Positions 51,163 through 59,760 of a DNA stretch of 64,000 nucleotides are shown in pieces. Each line of letters opens with the position of its first letter. Position 1 is the first letter of the stretch. This DNA is from Paenibacillus sp. yr247 (lineage in GTDB: Bacteria > Bacillota > Bacilli > Paenibacillales > NBRC-103111), in contig NZ_FNIF01000026.1 of the NCBI RefSeq assembly GCF_900103825.1, forward strand, positions 1 through 64,000. The letters run 5' to 3'. Below the pieces are notes generated by a model. It saw only the letters and a list, made by a program, of their open reading frames with translations. It made no database searches and was not told the origin of the DNA. The position numbers and the translations under genes were made by a program.

Positions 51163-51505
51163 ATCCTTCTATTGCATGCACATTCACTTTACCCTTTACC
51201 GCTAGTTGCAGCTGTTCCAACGTTGTTATTCCCAGACTTATCAGCGCTTCTCCAGCTTCCATATGGACATTCGCTAGTATATGCATACTTGTATTGGGTA
51301 CAAGTGATTTCCGAAATTCATGAAACAAGACGGCATTGTAGGTTTTAAGGACCGTCATAAATTCAACCGTTGGAGGAATAAAGGCACGATTTTCGGAAGA
51401 TTTCCAGAAAAATTCCCTCACATGCATAATATCAGCACCCGTACGATTCAATTTACGAATCATCACAAAAAATTCATCGATTAGTAACTGTTTATCCGCC
51501 CTCAT
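51161..51505 (-). CDS. Unknown protein, about 114 residues
   Basis: No family recognised. The protein is helical (LLIDEFFVMIRKLNR, EFMTVLKTYNAVLFHEF) and ends in a stretch like a helix-hairpin (LISLGITTLEQLQLAVKGK), which resembles the helix-hairpin-helix fold of nucleic-acid-binding or polymerase-associated proteins. The ATG at 51505 lies seven bases after GGGGGATG. It converges with topB. DNA or RNA binding is possible but unproved. Confidence 0.6.
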   Translation of the reverse strand: MRADKQLLIDEFFVMIRKLNRTGADIMHVREFFWKSSENRAFIPPTVEFMTVLKTYNAVLFHEFRKSLVPNTSMHILANVHMEAGEALISLGITTLEQLQLAVKGKVNVHAIEG

Positions 51506-51609
51506 ACTTTCATCCCCCAATCTAACGTCAACTCAGTCTAAAACCGACTAATTGAAGGATATCACAAATGGTACTTTCGATCTAGACGAATAGTTAAATA
51601 TACCTACTT

Positions 51610-52077
51610 TTAGTGAACTATTTTTTTTCGTAATAAGTTATGCCTATACGAGAAAAACATATCCAGCACAAAAAATACCACACCCAAATTAATAGCTAAG
51701 TCTGCCAAATTCATCACCCCATTGCCAGAGCGAAACACGATAAAATCGGTTACTTTGCCAAATAACAATCGTTCAATCCCGTTACCAATAGCCCCACCCA
51801 CGAAAAAAGCGGCTCCACACTGCTTGAAGATTCCTTGGATGCGTCCTTTTTTCCAATAATATAAAATACCAATAACAATCAAAACAGCAAGAATGCCTAA
51901 ATAACGAGCCCATCCTTGTAGCGTACTGCCTGCTGCACCACTATTTTGATAATACGTAAACGAAATAATGTCTTTATAGAACGGCATGGATTCGCCAACC
52001 TTCAGTATAGACCGTATCCAATACTTCGAAATTTGATCAACGGCTGTCACCATAACGATAATGAGATAAAATAACAT
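51610..52077 (-). CDS. lspA: Lipoprotein signal peptidase (signal peptidase II)
   Basis: 155 residues, four helices. The two catalytic Asp motifs are visible: GNGIERLLFGKVTDFI and MNLADLAIN. NSGAAGS fits the family NxGAAFS box with Phe replaced by Gly. I start at 52077, after TAGGAGGAGTGTC, although an open frame extends to 52221. It cleaves signal peptides of lipoproteins such as GerC and the binding proteins in this window. Usually lspA precedes an rluD gene; here it does not, so this may be a second copy. Confidence 0.93.
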   Translation of the reverse strand: MLFYLIIVMVTAVDQISKYWIRSILKVGESMPFYKDIISFTYYQNSGAAGSTLQGWARYLGILAVLIVIGILYYWKKGRIQGIFKQCGAAFFVGGAIGNGIERLLFGKVTDFIVFRSGNGVMNLADLAINLGVVFFVLDMFFSYRHNLLRKKIVH

Positions 52078-52233
52078 GACACTCCTCCTACGTAAATACC
52101 ACTTTAATATACCTATTTTACATGATGAGAGCAGTAAACTGCGAATGTTGCGAATGTCATGAAAAAATGAAACACAAATAACTACCTCAGATCCTGTCTG
52201 CGGCAGCTTTATGGACTGCATTTGTACCAGCTA

Positions 52234-52869
52234 TCAGATTAGGGTCATAAGCGTTTTCAACAGTTCTCCCGGAGAGTTTACTAGGTAATCAGGATTTCCA
52301 CTGAGCAGTAGGCGCGGAGAGTCGTAGCCCCATGTAACAGCAACGATAGGAACGCCTAATTTCCTACATGCCTCTATATCCCTTAATTCATCGCCGACAT
52401 AAATCATCCGTGAGGGGGAAGTCCCCCATTGTTTCATGACTTTGCGAATAGAATGATGTTTACCGAATATATGTTTGGCCGAAATGATCTCCTTGAACGC
52501 GTCGTCCAGCTTGTTGTTTTTAAGGAACAGACGAATGTTCTCTTCAGAATTGGAGGAGAGAATAGAGCTTCTCACTCCTTGAGCGGACATTCTGGCAATG
52601 ACCTCTTTCATCCCCGGCACCACATGGAGCATACGAATATTTTCTTGATACAGCTGTCTTCCGGCGATGATGAGCTGTGGAATTTGTAGAACCGGGACAC
52701 CCAGCCGATTTACCCTTTCAGAGATTGAAAGTGAACGTAGAAGTGCAAGGTCCTGATCACGAATCCTGCGAAATTGATACTGCGCAGCCAATTCATTATA
52801 AAGCTTTACAAGTAATGCTCTAGAATCGACCAGTGTCCCGTCAAAATCAAAAAGGATGTGTTTTACCAT
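52234..52869 (-). CDS. HAD family hydrolase, phosphoglycolate-phosphatase-like
   Basis: 211 residues. Motif I FDFDGTLVDS with nucleophile Asp, motif II SILSSNSEENI, a Lys region near SAKHIFGKHHS and motif IV YVGDELRDIEAC are all present, with a helical cap between I and II. A phosphatase of small phosphorylated compounds, specificity unknown. It overlaps the Cys-rich gene stop by a few bases and lies after it in the same unit. Confidence 0.9.
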   Translation of the reverse strand: MVKHILFDFDGTLVDSRALLVKLYNELAAQYQFRRIRDQDLALLRSLSISERVNRLGVPVLQIPQLIIAGRQLYQENIRMLHVVPGMKEVIARMSAQGVRSSILSSNSEENIRLFLKNNKLDDAFKEIISAKHIFGKHHSIRKVMKQWGTSPSRMIYVGDELRDIEACRKLGVPIVAVTWGYDSPRLLLSGNPDYLVNSPGELLKTLMTLI

Positions 52870-53159
52870 TCGGTTGTAAATAGAAATAAGGCCGGCCCCT
52901 CGGGCGGCACTTCTTTTATTTGATTATTGGTAAATTCCTCAAGCGGATCTACAGCGATATGTGGATTGTTAACGAGCCGCAGATCTTCCCATATACAGGT
53001 TACGCCACGTTCATAACCATCCGCATCACAAGCAAACATTTTACAGCCTTGACAGAATTGCTCCTTCTGCTGTGCATCAAGCTTCACAATTTTATTACGA
53101 AGACAGCAGTAAATTTCATTGTCTGCATTACATACATTAACATGAGTAATTAGAGCCAT
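52863..53159 (-). CDS. Cysteine-rich small protein of unknown function
   Basis: 98 residues. Seven cysteines: CNADNEIYCC, FCQGCKMFACDADGYERGVTC (given here in part). The pattern C-x6/7-CC, C-x2-C-x5-C-x10-C suggests a metal site or disulfides; with no signal peptide a zinc or iron-sulfur site is more likely. No family recognised. Start at 53159 has AAGGAG 11 bases upstream. It is followed by the HAD phosphatase with overlap, so the two work together in a unit of unknown purpose. Confidence 0.7.
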   Translation of the reverse strand: MALITHVNVCNADNEIYCCLRNKIVKLDAQQKEQFCQGCKMFACDADGYERGVTCIWEDLRLVNNPHIAVDPLEEFTNNQIKEVPPEGPALFLFTTEW

Positions 53160-53321
53160 TTGCCAGTCAACTCCTTGCGGCACATTTTGTGTGTAATAGT
53201 AAGTTTATAGCGCTACTATTAAGTGTATGACAGTTTTTTGTAAATGGAATAACATTTATCATGACAAGCTCCAAAATTTGTTACAATAAGAAAAAGCTAC
53301 AGTCCGATTGGAGGAACTCCT

Positions 53322-53894
53322 TTGCAAATTTGGTTACATTATGCCATACCTTTTCTATTCATTGGCTTCTTTATTTATCGGCGAACAAAGCGTACCATTG
53401 GTTTTCAAAAGCTTTCCCGAGGCCGACTCAAGTTCCGTCTTACCCTCTTCAGTATCCTTGGACTCATCATCTTCCTGCTGGGCTTTGTTCATCCCATCCA
53501 CTTTATTGGTTATATCATCGGCCTAGCGGCTGGTATCGGTCTCGGACTCACCGCGATTCGCCACACCCGCTTCGAGCATCGAGCGGACGGCTGGTACTAT
53601 CGCACCCACTTGTGGATCGAAATTGCTGTCCTCGTGCTGTTTCTTAGCCGAATTGTTTACAGATTGGCCTTTATCACCCTTTCAGCCGACCCAGCTAACA
53701 TGAATCCGGCAGATCCAACCCAATTTACGAAAGACCCCGTGACAGCAGGTGTCTTCTTTATCATCGTGTCTTACTATATTTTATTTTTCGGCTACTTACT
53801 TCGCGAAGAGGCCAAATTGGATACAGCTGCTTTGACTGCGGACAATACAAGTGAAGGCTCAAATCCTCAGGCAAACGTGGATATCGTCAAGTAA
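53322..53894 (+). CDS. CcdC-like membrane protein (DUF1453)
   Basis: 190 residues with five predicted helices. The family is the CcdC/DUF1453 group, with YRRTKRTIGFQKLSRGRLKFRLTLF early on and TRFEHRADGWYYRTHLWIEIAVLVLFLSRIVYR in the second half. Start is TTG at 53322, seven bases after GGAGG. Bacillus CcdC is linked to cytochrome c synthesis, but its precise role is unknown. It ends before a strong hairpin. Confidence 0.8.
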   Translation: MQIWLHYAIPFLFIGFFIYRRTKRTIGFQKLSRGRLKFRLTLFSILGLIIFLLGFVHPIHFIGYIIGLAAGIGLGLTAIRHTRFEHRADGWYYRTHLWIEIAVLVLFLSRIVYRLAFITLSADPANMNPADPTQFTKDPVTAGVFFIIVSYYILFFGYLLREEAKLDTAALTADNTSEGSNPQANVDIVK

Positions 53895-53905
53895 TAGGCA
53901 AAATA

Positions 53906-53939
53906 ATGCAGCCCGCTCTCATAAGAGAGCGGGCTGCAT
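53906..53939. terminator. Perfect 15-bp hairpin, probable terminator
   Basis: ATGCAGCCCGCTCTC and GAGAGCGGGCTGCAT with an ATAA loop, perfectly complementary. There is little T-run on the plus side; on the minus side ATTATTTTG follows. It separates two converging genes. Confidence 0.7.
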
Positions 53940-54032
53940 ATCCTCGGTCATTACCATCAAATTGAAAAGGCTATGACGCAACATCAATCCAGGAAGTCCG
54001 TCTTTACCCACTTAGAAAACGCCGCGTTCCGC

Positions 54033-55832
54033 CTACGCCTCGGCGGCTTTGGCAAATTGTGTGCTGTACAGCCGCGCGTACAGCCCATCAAGTGCGAGCA
54101 GCTCGCGGTGCGTGCCCCGCTCAACGACGCCGCCCGCTTCGATCACCAGAATGTGATCGGCGGCCAGCACCGTGGAGAGCCGGTGCGCGATCACGAGCGT
54201 CGTGCGCCCTTGCATCAGCTCCTCGAGCGCCGCCTGCACATAGGACTCGGATTCCGAGTCCAAGTGCGAGGTCGCCTCATCGAGGATGAGGATGCGCGGG
54301 CGCTTTAGGATCGCGCGAGCAATCGCGATCCGTTGGCGCTCGCCGCCGGAGAGCCGGTGGCCGCGCTCTCCAACCATCGTGTCGTACCCTTCGGGGAGCG
54401 ACATGATAAAGTCGTGGATGTAGGCCTGCCGGCATGCGGCCTCCATCTCCTCACGCGTAGCGTCCTCCCGCGCGAAGCGCAGGTTTTCGCCAATCGTCGC
54501 GTGGAACAGAAACGACTCCTGCGTCACGTACGCGATTTGCGCGCGCAGCGAAGCTAGTTGAACGTCGCGGACGTTCACGCCATCGACCTCGACGATTCCT
54601 TCCGTCGGGTCATAAAGCCGCGCGATCATCCCGATCAGCGTCGATTTCCCCGCGCCGCTAGGTCCGACGAGCGCGACCATTTCACCCGGCTGCGCGTCAA
54701 ACGTCACGTCCTGCAGCGCATACTGCCCAGGCCTATAAGCAAAGGAAACCTGCTTATAAGTCACTCGACCCGCGACCGCCCCCAGTGGTCGCGCATCCGA
54801 ATGATCCAGGACATCTGGTACCATGTCCTGGTATTCGAAGATGCGCTGGAACACGCCCAGCGCAGTGCCCACCTCCACTTGCAGGTTCAGCAGTGTACCT
54901 ACAGGCATGTATAACCGGCCCAGATACGCCGCGAAGGCGACGATCGAGCCCAGCGTCATGCTTCCGGATATGACGGAGAAGCCGCCATACAAATAAATAA
55001 TCGCTGTGCCTAGCGGCCCCAGCGTACTCGTCGCCATCCCGAACCAGCGGCCGGCGAGATTCAGCCGCAGCTCCAGATCCATCACCTTCTGGTTCATCGC
55101 AGTGAACTCGATCTCCTGCTGCCTCTCTCTACCGAATATACGCGTCAACAGAGCACCAGAAATCCCGAAGTTTTCACTCAGCTGCGAAGTTATATCCGAG
55201 CGCACCTTTTGCGTTTGCAAACGCAGCTCTTTTCGAAGCTTGGATACTTTTTTCACAGGCAGGATAAACAGCGGAAGAATAAGCACAGAGATAATAGCCA
55301 GCTTCCAATCAAGTGCAAACAAAATGCCAATCGTCGAAACAACAATAACGATCTGTGTTATCGTGGACACAACCAGCGAGGTCACTACACTCTGCACGGC
55401 CTGCACGTCTCCCGTGATCCGCTGAACAATTTCGCCCGACCGAGCATCTGTAAAGAAGGACATGGATTGCCGCTGCAAATTATGAAACAGCGACTGTCCC
55501 AAATCCCGAATAACCCCCTGGGTTACTTTCGTATTGAGGTGATTTTGCCATACCCCAAGCACTCCGCTCAATATAGGAAGTAGAAGCATCAACATCGCCA
55601 TCTCTGCCAGAAGTTTCATACCGCCCTGCGGGATCGCTTTATCAATAATTTCTTTCATCACCAAAGGAGGGATTAAGCCAATAACAGCTGCAAGCAGCGC
55701 CAAACCTATTATTACCAGCAGCTGTCCCCAATACCCCCGGAACAGCCGCCAAATCCTTTTCACCGAAACATCCTTCAGCATCGCTTTAGGCCGATTCCTA
55801 TCGGATAGTCGCCCCATGCCACCTGGTCCCAT
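54033..55832 (-). CDS. ABC exporter, fused membrane and ATPase domains
   Basis: 599 residues. Six helices in the N-terminal half (about 40-330) and an ATPase domain with Walker A GPSGAGKSTLIGMIA, signature LSGGERQRIAIARA, Walker B ILILDEATSHLDSES and the His loop. It is a half-transporter of the MsbA/LmrA-like type and would act as a homodimer to export lipids or drugs. Start at 55832, 7 bases after GGAGAG. The ATPase half (about 54050-54800) is far richer in GC than the membrane half. Confidence 0.93.
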   Translation of the reverse strand: MGPGGMGRLSDRNRPKAMLKDVSVKRIWRLFRGYWGQLLVIIGLALLAAVIGLIPPLVMKEIIDKAIPQGGMKLLAEMAMLMLLLPILSGVLGVWQNHLNTKVTQGVIRDLGQSLFHNLQRQSMSFFTDARSGEIVQRITGDVQAVQSVVTSLVVSTITQIVIVVSTIGILFALDWKLAIISVLILPLFILPVKKVSKLRKELRLQTQKVRSDITSQLSENFGISGALLTRIFGRERQQEIEFTAMNQKVMDLELRLNLAGRWFGMATSTLGPLGTAIIYLYGGFSVISGSMTLGSIVAFAAYLGRLYMPVGTLLNLQVEVGTALGVFQRIFEYQDMVPDVLDHSDARPLGAVAGRVTYKQVSFAYRPGQYALQDVTFDAQPGEMVALVGPSGAGKSTLIGMIARLYDPTEGIVEVDGVNVRDVQLASLRAQIAYVTQESFLFHATIGENLRFAREDATREEMEAACRQAYIHDFIMSLPEGYDTMVGERGHRLSGGERQRIAIARAILKRPRILILDEATSHLDSESESYVQAALEELMQGRTTLVIAHRLSTVLAADHILVIEAGGVVERGTHRELLALDGLYARLYSTQFAKAAEA

Positions 55833-55862
55833 CACTCATCTCTCCGTTCTATCCTAAGTTGT

Positions 55863-56399
55863 CTATGATATGGGAAACGCATACCTAATAGCTTTCGTCA
55901 CTTCATCTGCCATCTTCAATACGCTAAAAAGCGATGTCGTTTGAAGGACATTATACTGTCTAGGCCCATCTGCATTTACAATAGCTGCGATCGTATAATC
56001 TCCAACTTGGGGCAGCACTTTCCCTACAGATTTCCCCGGAGCCAAAGGCTGATTAGATACTTGGTACATCCCCACAGACAGCTTTTGTCCCAAACAAGCA
56101 TCGATCGCAATGACTATACATCCTTGTGGAATTTCATGCAAACGTACCGCCAAGTTACTAGCATCACATGGCGCTTCCAGCGTCCCAATCACATTCGGAT
56201 ACCCCAGTTCCACAAGTCTGCTTCCCACAAGCGGGCCGAGTGAATCACCTGTTGATCGATCTGTCCCTATACATACGAAAGCCACCCTATTCGGCTTCAT
56301 TTCCAGCTTTTTCTCAATACCTTTAAGAAATAAGGCCAAGCGCTCGCCATTCATCTTTTTCCAATACTGCTCCCGCGGTTCAATCCGTTCTTCCCCCAT
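55863..56399 (-). CDS. yyaC: Spore protease-like protein YyaC
   Basis: 178 residues, GPR-like fold of the sporulation protein YyaC group. CIGTDRSTGDSLGPLVG, GTLEAPCDASNL and VIAIDACLGQKLSVG are the hallmark motifs. YyaC acts in the spore-forming line and is often found in spore-formers only; the substrate is not settled. Start at ATG 56399 (second of two ATGs after GGAGG). Divergent to the glycosyltransferase gene. Confidence 0.92.
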   Translation of the reverse strand: MGEERIEPREQYWKKMNGERLALFLKGIEKKLEMKPNRVAFVCIGTDRSTGDSLGPLVGSRLVELGYPNVIGTLEAPCDASNLAVRLHEIPQGCIVIAIDACLGQKLSVGMYQVSNQPLAPGKSVGKVLPQVGDYTIAAIVNADGPRQYNVLQTTSLFSVLKMADEVTKAIRYAFPIS

Positions 56400-56495
56400 C
56401 ATTTCCTCCCTTACACGCATTCAGCAAAATTTCCCCTCACTCCTGATGAATGATATAATGCGGTCAACTTCTATTCTTTCATAAGGAGGTACACC

Positions 56496-57665
56496 ATGTC
56501 CACCATAGGTATTATCGCTATCCTGACCCTCCTCTACTGGCTTTATATCACTTTCGATGTGCATAAAGGCATACATTTGCTACATACACTGCCCAAATCC
56601 ACGAAGCTCCCGGACAAGCCTCCACTCGTTTCGGTCATTATAGCAGCCAAAGAAGAGGAGCGTACCATCTTAGAAACGGTCCAACATCTTCTCTCGCAAA
56701 ATTACCCGCGCCTCGAGATCATCGCCGTTAATGACCGCTCCCAGGACGCAACCGGCGTCCGGCTTGAAGAGCTGCGTAAGTGGTCACAGCACAAAACAGA
56801 TATTCACACACCCCTGCAAATCATTCATATCACCCATCTTCCAGAAGGCTGGTTAGGCAAAAACCATGCCCTCTACCAAGGGTATCAGCAAGCGAGAGGC
56901 CAGTATTTACTTTTTACAGATGCGGATATCATTTTTGCACCAGGAACGATATCCGATGCTGTTACTTATATGAAGGAACATGACGTCCAGCATCTCACGT
57001 TGACCCCGAACATGATCGTACGAGGCGCTCTACTCCAAGGGTTCGTTCATTTCTTCCTCTTCTCGTTTTCCTTATTCGTTCGACCTTGGCGAGCTAATGA
57101 CGATAATGCCCGTGGACAAGGAATCGGAATTGGAGCTTTCAACATGGTCAGCCGCAGCGCTTATGAAGCGATAGGAACGCACAAAGCGATCGCACTAAGA
57201 CCTGATGATGACCTACAATTAGGCATTTTCCTCAAACGGGCTGGATTCCGACAAAAGGTTTTGTCCGGCAAACACATCCTTCAAGTTGAATGGTACCGCT
57301 CCCTCAAGGAAGCGATCGTTGGATTGGAGAAAAACCTTTTTTCCGGCTTTCGCTACAGCTATGCCATTGCTTTACTCGCTTGCCTAGGACAACTCGTATT
57401 TTTTATCACCCCTTGGCTTGGCCTTGCTTTCCTATGGGATTGGCGAGGAGCCATTTATGCAGTCGTTGTCTTATTACAAATTTGGCTATACCGCAAGCTA
57501 ATGTCCCGTCTCATGAGCAAACGCGGTGATGAAGCCTACCTGCTTCCGATCAGCGCTTCCTTACTCCTCTACACTATCGCCCGCTCGGTTTGGCTAACTT
57601 GGAAACAAGGTGGCATCTATTGGAGAGGAACGTTCTACTCCCTGCGCGAATTAAAAAAGAAATAA
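56496..57665 (+). CDS. Glycosyltransferase family 2 membrane protein
   Basis: 389 residues. An N-terminal helix, a GT-A domain (about 40-260) with VSVIIAAKEEERTI, DRSQDATG, FTDADIIF (the DxD-like acid motif) and PDDDLQLG, then three C-terminal helices. It resembles the CrtQ/HpnB-like family that moves sugars onto lipids such as carotenoids or hopanoids; the acceptor is unknown. Start follows AAGGAGG. Confidence 0.9.
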   Translation: MSTIGIIAILTLLYWLYITFDVHKGIHLLHTLPKSTKLPDKPPLVSVIIAAKEEERTILETVQHLLSQNYPRLEIIAVNDRSQDATGVRLEELRKWSQHKTDIHTPLQIIHITHLPEGWLGKNHALYQGYQQARGQYLLFTDADIIFAPGTISDAVTYMKEHDVQHLTLTPNMIVRGALLQGFVHFFLFSFSLFVRPWRANDDNARGQGIGIGAFNMVSRSAYEAIGTHKAIALRPDDDLQLGIFLKRAGFRQKVLSGKHILQVEWYRSLKEAIVGLEKNLFSGFRYSYAIALLACLGQLVFFITPWLGLAFLWDWRGAIYAVVVLLQIWLYRKLMSRLMSKRGDEAYLLPISASLLLYTIARSVWLTWKQGGIYWRGTFYSLRELKKK

Positions 57666-57687
57666 GTTCAGAAAGGATGTAGCTTTT

Positions 57688-58935
57688 ATGCGTCTTAGGC
57701 GTTTCCGTACTTTTACTCACATCGCGATGCTAAGCTGTCTGCTCTCGGCAGCCGTTATTATCCCTGCTTCTACTTCTGCTCAATGTACTGTTCAAACACA
57801 GAGCCGGACGATTACCGATAACGGCAAATCCTTTACCGCCCAGTGGGTCACCGTTGATCTCACCGACCCCTATTTACGCGTTAAGCCCGTAACCGCATAG
57901 GGCGGCATTGGTCACGACGAGTCATTCACTTCCATGTTAACGAGAAATCATGCGATTGCCGGGATCAATGGAACTTTTTTTGACGCTTATGAAAAAGATG
58001 ATACCCAACGTTACCCGAATGGTCTACTCATTGGCTCCGGCAAAATCATGCACTCGGGCATTAACCCTGCCTTTCTCGTTTACGCCGACAAAACCGCCAG
58101 CTTGCAGCGGATCCAAACCGAACACCAAATAAGCGTTACTCATCAGAGCAAAGCCTACACATTCACAGCTTGGGGTGTGAACAAATATTACGGAGATTCG
58201 GTGAATGATCAAGTCGTCTGGTACACCCGCGATTTTGGGCCGACGATCGACTTTCCTAACTCAACCAAAGTTGTCCTCCGTGAGGGCAAAGTCACTGCTA
58301 TTACAACGGAGAGGGTCAATATTCCTGAAGATGGACAATTATTTTTAATCGGAAATAGTTCCAACAATAAGACCTATGTACTGCCAAATATCCATATTGG
58401 CGATACGGTAAAGCTTACATCATCTCTCCAAAATCAAGATTCAGGAGCTAGCTCCCTGCTTCCAACGGTGGATGCTGCGATTGGCGCAGGCCCGCATTTA
58501 CTCACCAATGGCGTTGTAGATTTAGATGTTAAGCGAGATGGATTTACCGATCCCAAAATCACAACGGGTGCGAACATCCGCAGCTTTATTGGGTTAGACG
58601 CTTCACATCAGCTTGTTATGGGTACACTCTCAGCTGCAAGCTATTTATTGCAGGAGACAAGTATGGTGCCTTTTCGCGGCATTCTGGAAAGAATCGGAGC
58701 CAAGTTTGAATGGAACGGTACATCTCGTACATTAACCGTCCAGCATGGTTCCAACCAATTTCAGCTTCAACCTGATCATTCCGTTATGATATGGAATGGA
58801 AAGTCGGTTGTACTTCCGAAAGCTCCTACGATCATAGACGGTCATATCTATATGCCACTTCGGGCCATCATCGAGTCCTTGGGTGGACACATACAGTGGG
58901 ATCCACAGCTTTACCGAGCATCTCTCACTTTCTAA
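57688..58935 (+). pseudogene. Phosphodiester glycosidase gene broken by an amber codon
   Basis: A 415-codon frame interrupted by TAG at 57898-57900. Before it, residues 1-70 give a signal peptide (LLSAAVIIPASTSAQ) and the start of an NAGPA-type domain. Reading past the stop, the same frame continues (GGIGHDESFTSML, AIAGINGTFFDAYE, RSFIGLDASHQLVMGTLS), then passes directly into a copper-amine-oxidase-N domain (MVPFRGILERIGAKFEW, YMPLRAIIESLGGHIQWDP). The Asp-Gly-Gly-Ala-Ser active-site segment of this family, normally after VMGT, is missing, so a piece of about 50 residues seems deleted too. The amber codon fits a CAG to TAG change. Confidence 0.85.
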
Positions 58936-59591
58936 TGAACACGATTCATGCGAACAATACGATAATACAGTTGGCTGCTCACCTCTTGCTCCACTTCCAG
59001 GTAACCTTCCACATGCACATAATCACCCAATACAAAGGTGGATGCATCGGCAGACCCAGAGTGCGTCAGAAACAGGAGAGTGGCTTTTTCATTACCTATT
59101 ACGAAGCCTGTCTGCTCCTTCACTTGAAATTTATCAAGAACTGTCCCGTGGTGAGACCTCGCGATATGATGAAACCGCCAAGACTGGTCTTCTTTTATAA
59201 TAAAATAAAGTACACGATTTCTCTGATTATTACTGAATTCCCTCGTCACACCAATCATGCAAACCTTCTCGCCTAACCTAAGAAACTCATCGATTTCATA
59301 GGATTTCAATCGCAAGCGGAGCACATTTTTATGTTGGATGTAGGATTCCATCTCTTCTATCGTTATTTGATCTTTCGGATCTTGCTTCGTTGCGTAAAAT
59401 ACTTCTTTAATAAACGTATCTGTTTGCAGGCTTCGTGCCCCTTTGAAATGGTTATACGTGCGGAAAAATTGATGAATGACTTCACGTATCTCTTCTGGTA
59501 TGGCAGGACCCTTATCCACGGTATACATGCTATCTGCTCTATCCGAATGTCTTCTTTTATGAAACCAGCTTTTCCAGACACTTAATTGCAT
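58932..59591 (-). CDS. Unknown protein with possible OB-like end
   Basis: 219 residues, no recognised family. Polar, no membrane segment or signal peptide. The N terminus is basic, the middle helical and strand-rich (VCMIGVTREF, RVLYFIIKED, SWRFHHIA), and the C terminus (TFVLGDYVHVEGYLEVE) resembles a short OB-like strand pattern. The start has only AGGTGA 12 bases upstream. It overlaps the preceding broken gene by 4 bases, tail to tail. Function unknown. Confidence 0.6.
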   Translation of the reverse strand: MQLSVWKSWFHKRRHSDRADSMYTVDKGPAIPEEIREVIHQFFRTYNHFKGARSLQTDTFIKEVFYATKQDPKDQITIEEMESYIQHKNVLRLRLKSYEIDEFLRLGEKVCMIGVTREFSNNQRNRVLYFIIKEDQSWRFHHIARSHHGTVLDKFQVKEQTGFVIGNEKATLLFLTHSGSADASTFVLGDYVHVEGYLEVEQEVSSQLYYRIVRMNRVH

Positions 59592-59694
59592 GCGTTCGTG
59601 TCACCTGCTCTTTCTTTCTTCCAAACATTTCTTCATTATAGGCTAAAAGCCATAAAATTTCGATAAAAATCGCAAAATTTCGCGCAAAAAAAAG

Positions 59695-59747
59695 AAACAC
59701 CTGTCTTCTATGCTTTCTTTCGAAAGATACATAGAAAACAGGTGTTC
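59695..59747 (-). terminator. Terminator of the NlpC/P60 gene
   Basis: AACACCTGT and ACAGGTGTT pair at the base of a longer imperfect stem, followed on the minus strand by TTTCTTTTTTTT. Confidence 0.85.
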
Positions 59748-59760
59748 GTCGATACCTTTG

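Noticed and set aside
57898-57900. Recoding of TAG as an amino acid (suppression or pyrrolysine)
   Set aside because: No known TAG recoding occurs in this group, there is no recoding signal after the codon, and the gene lacks its active-site segment as well.
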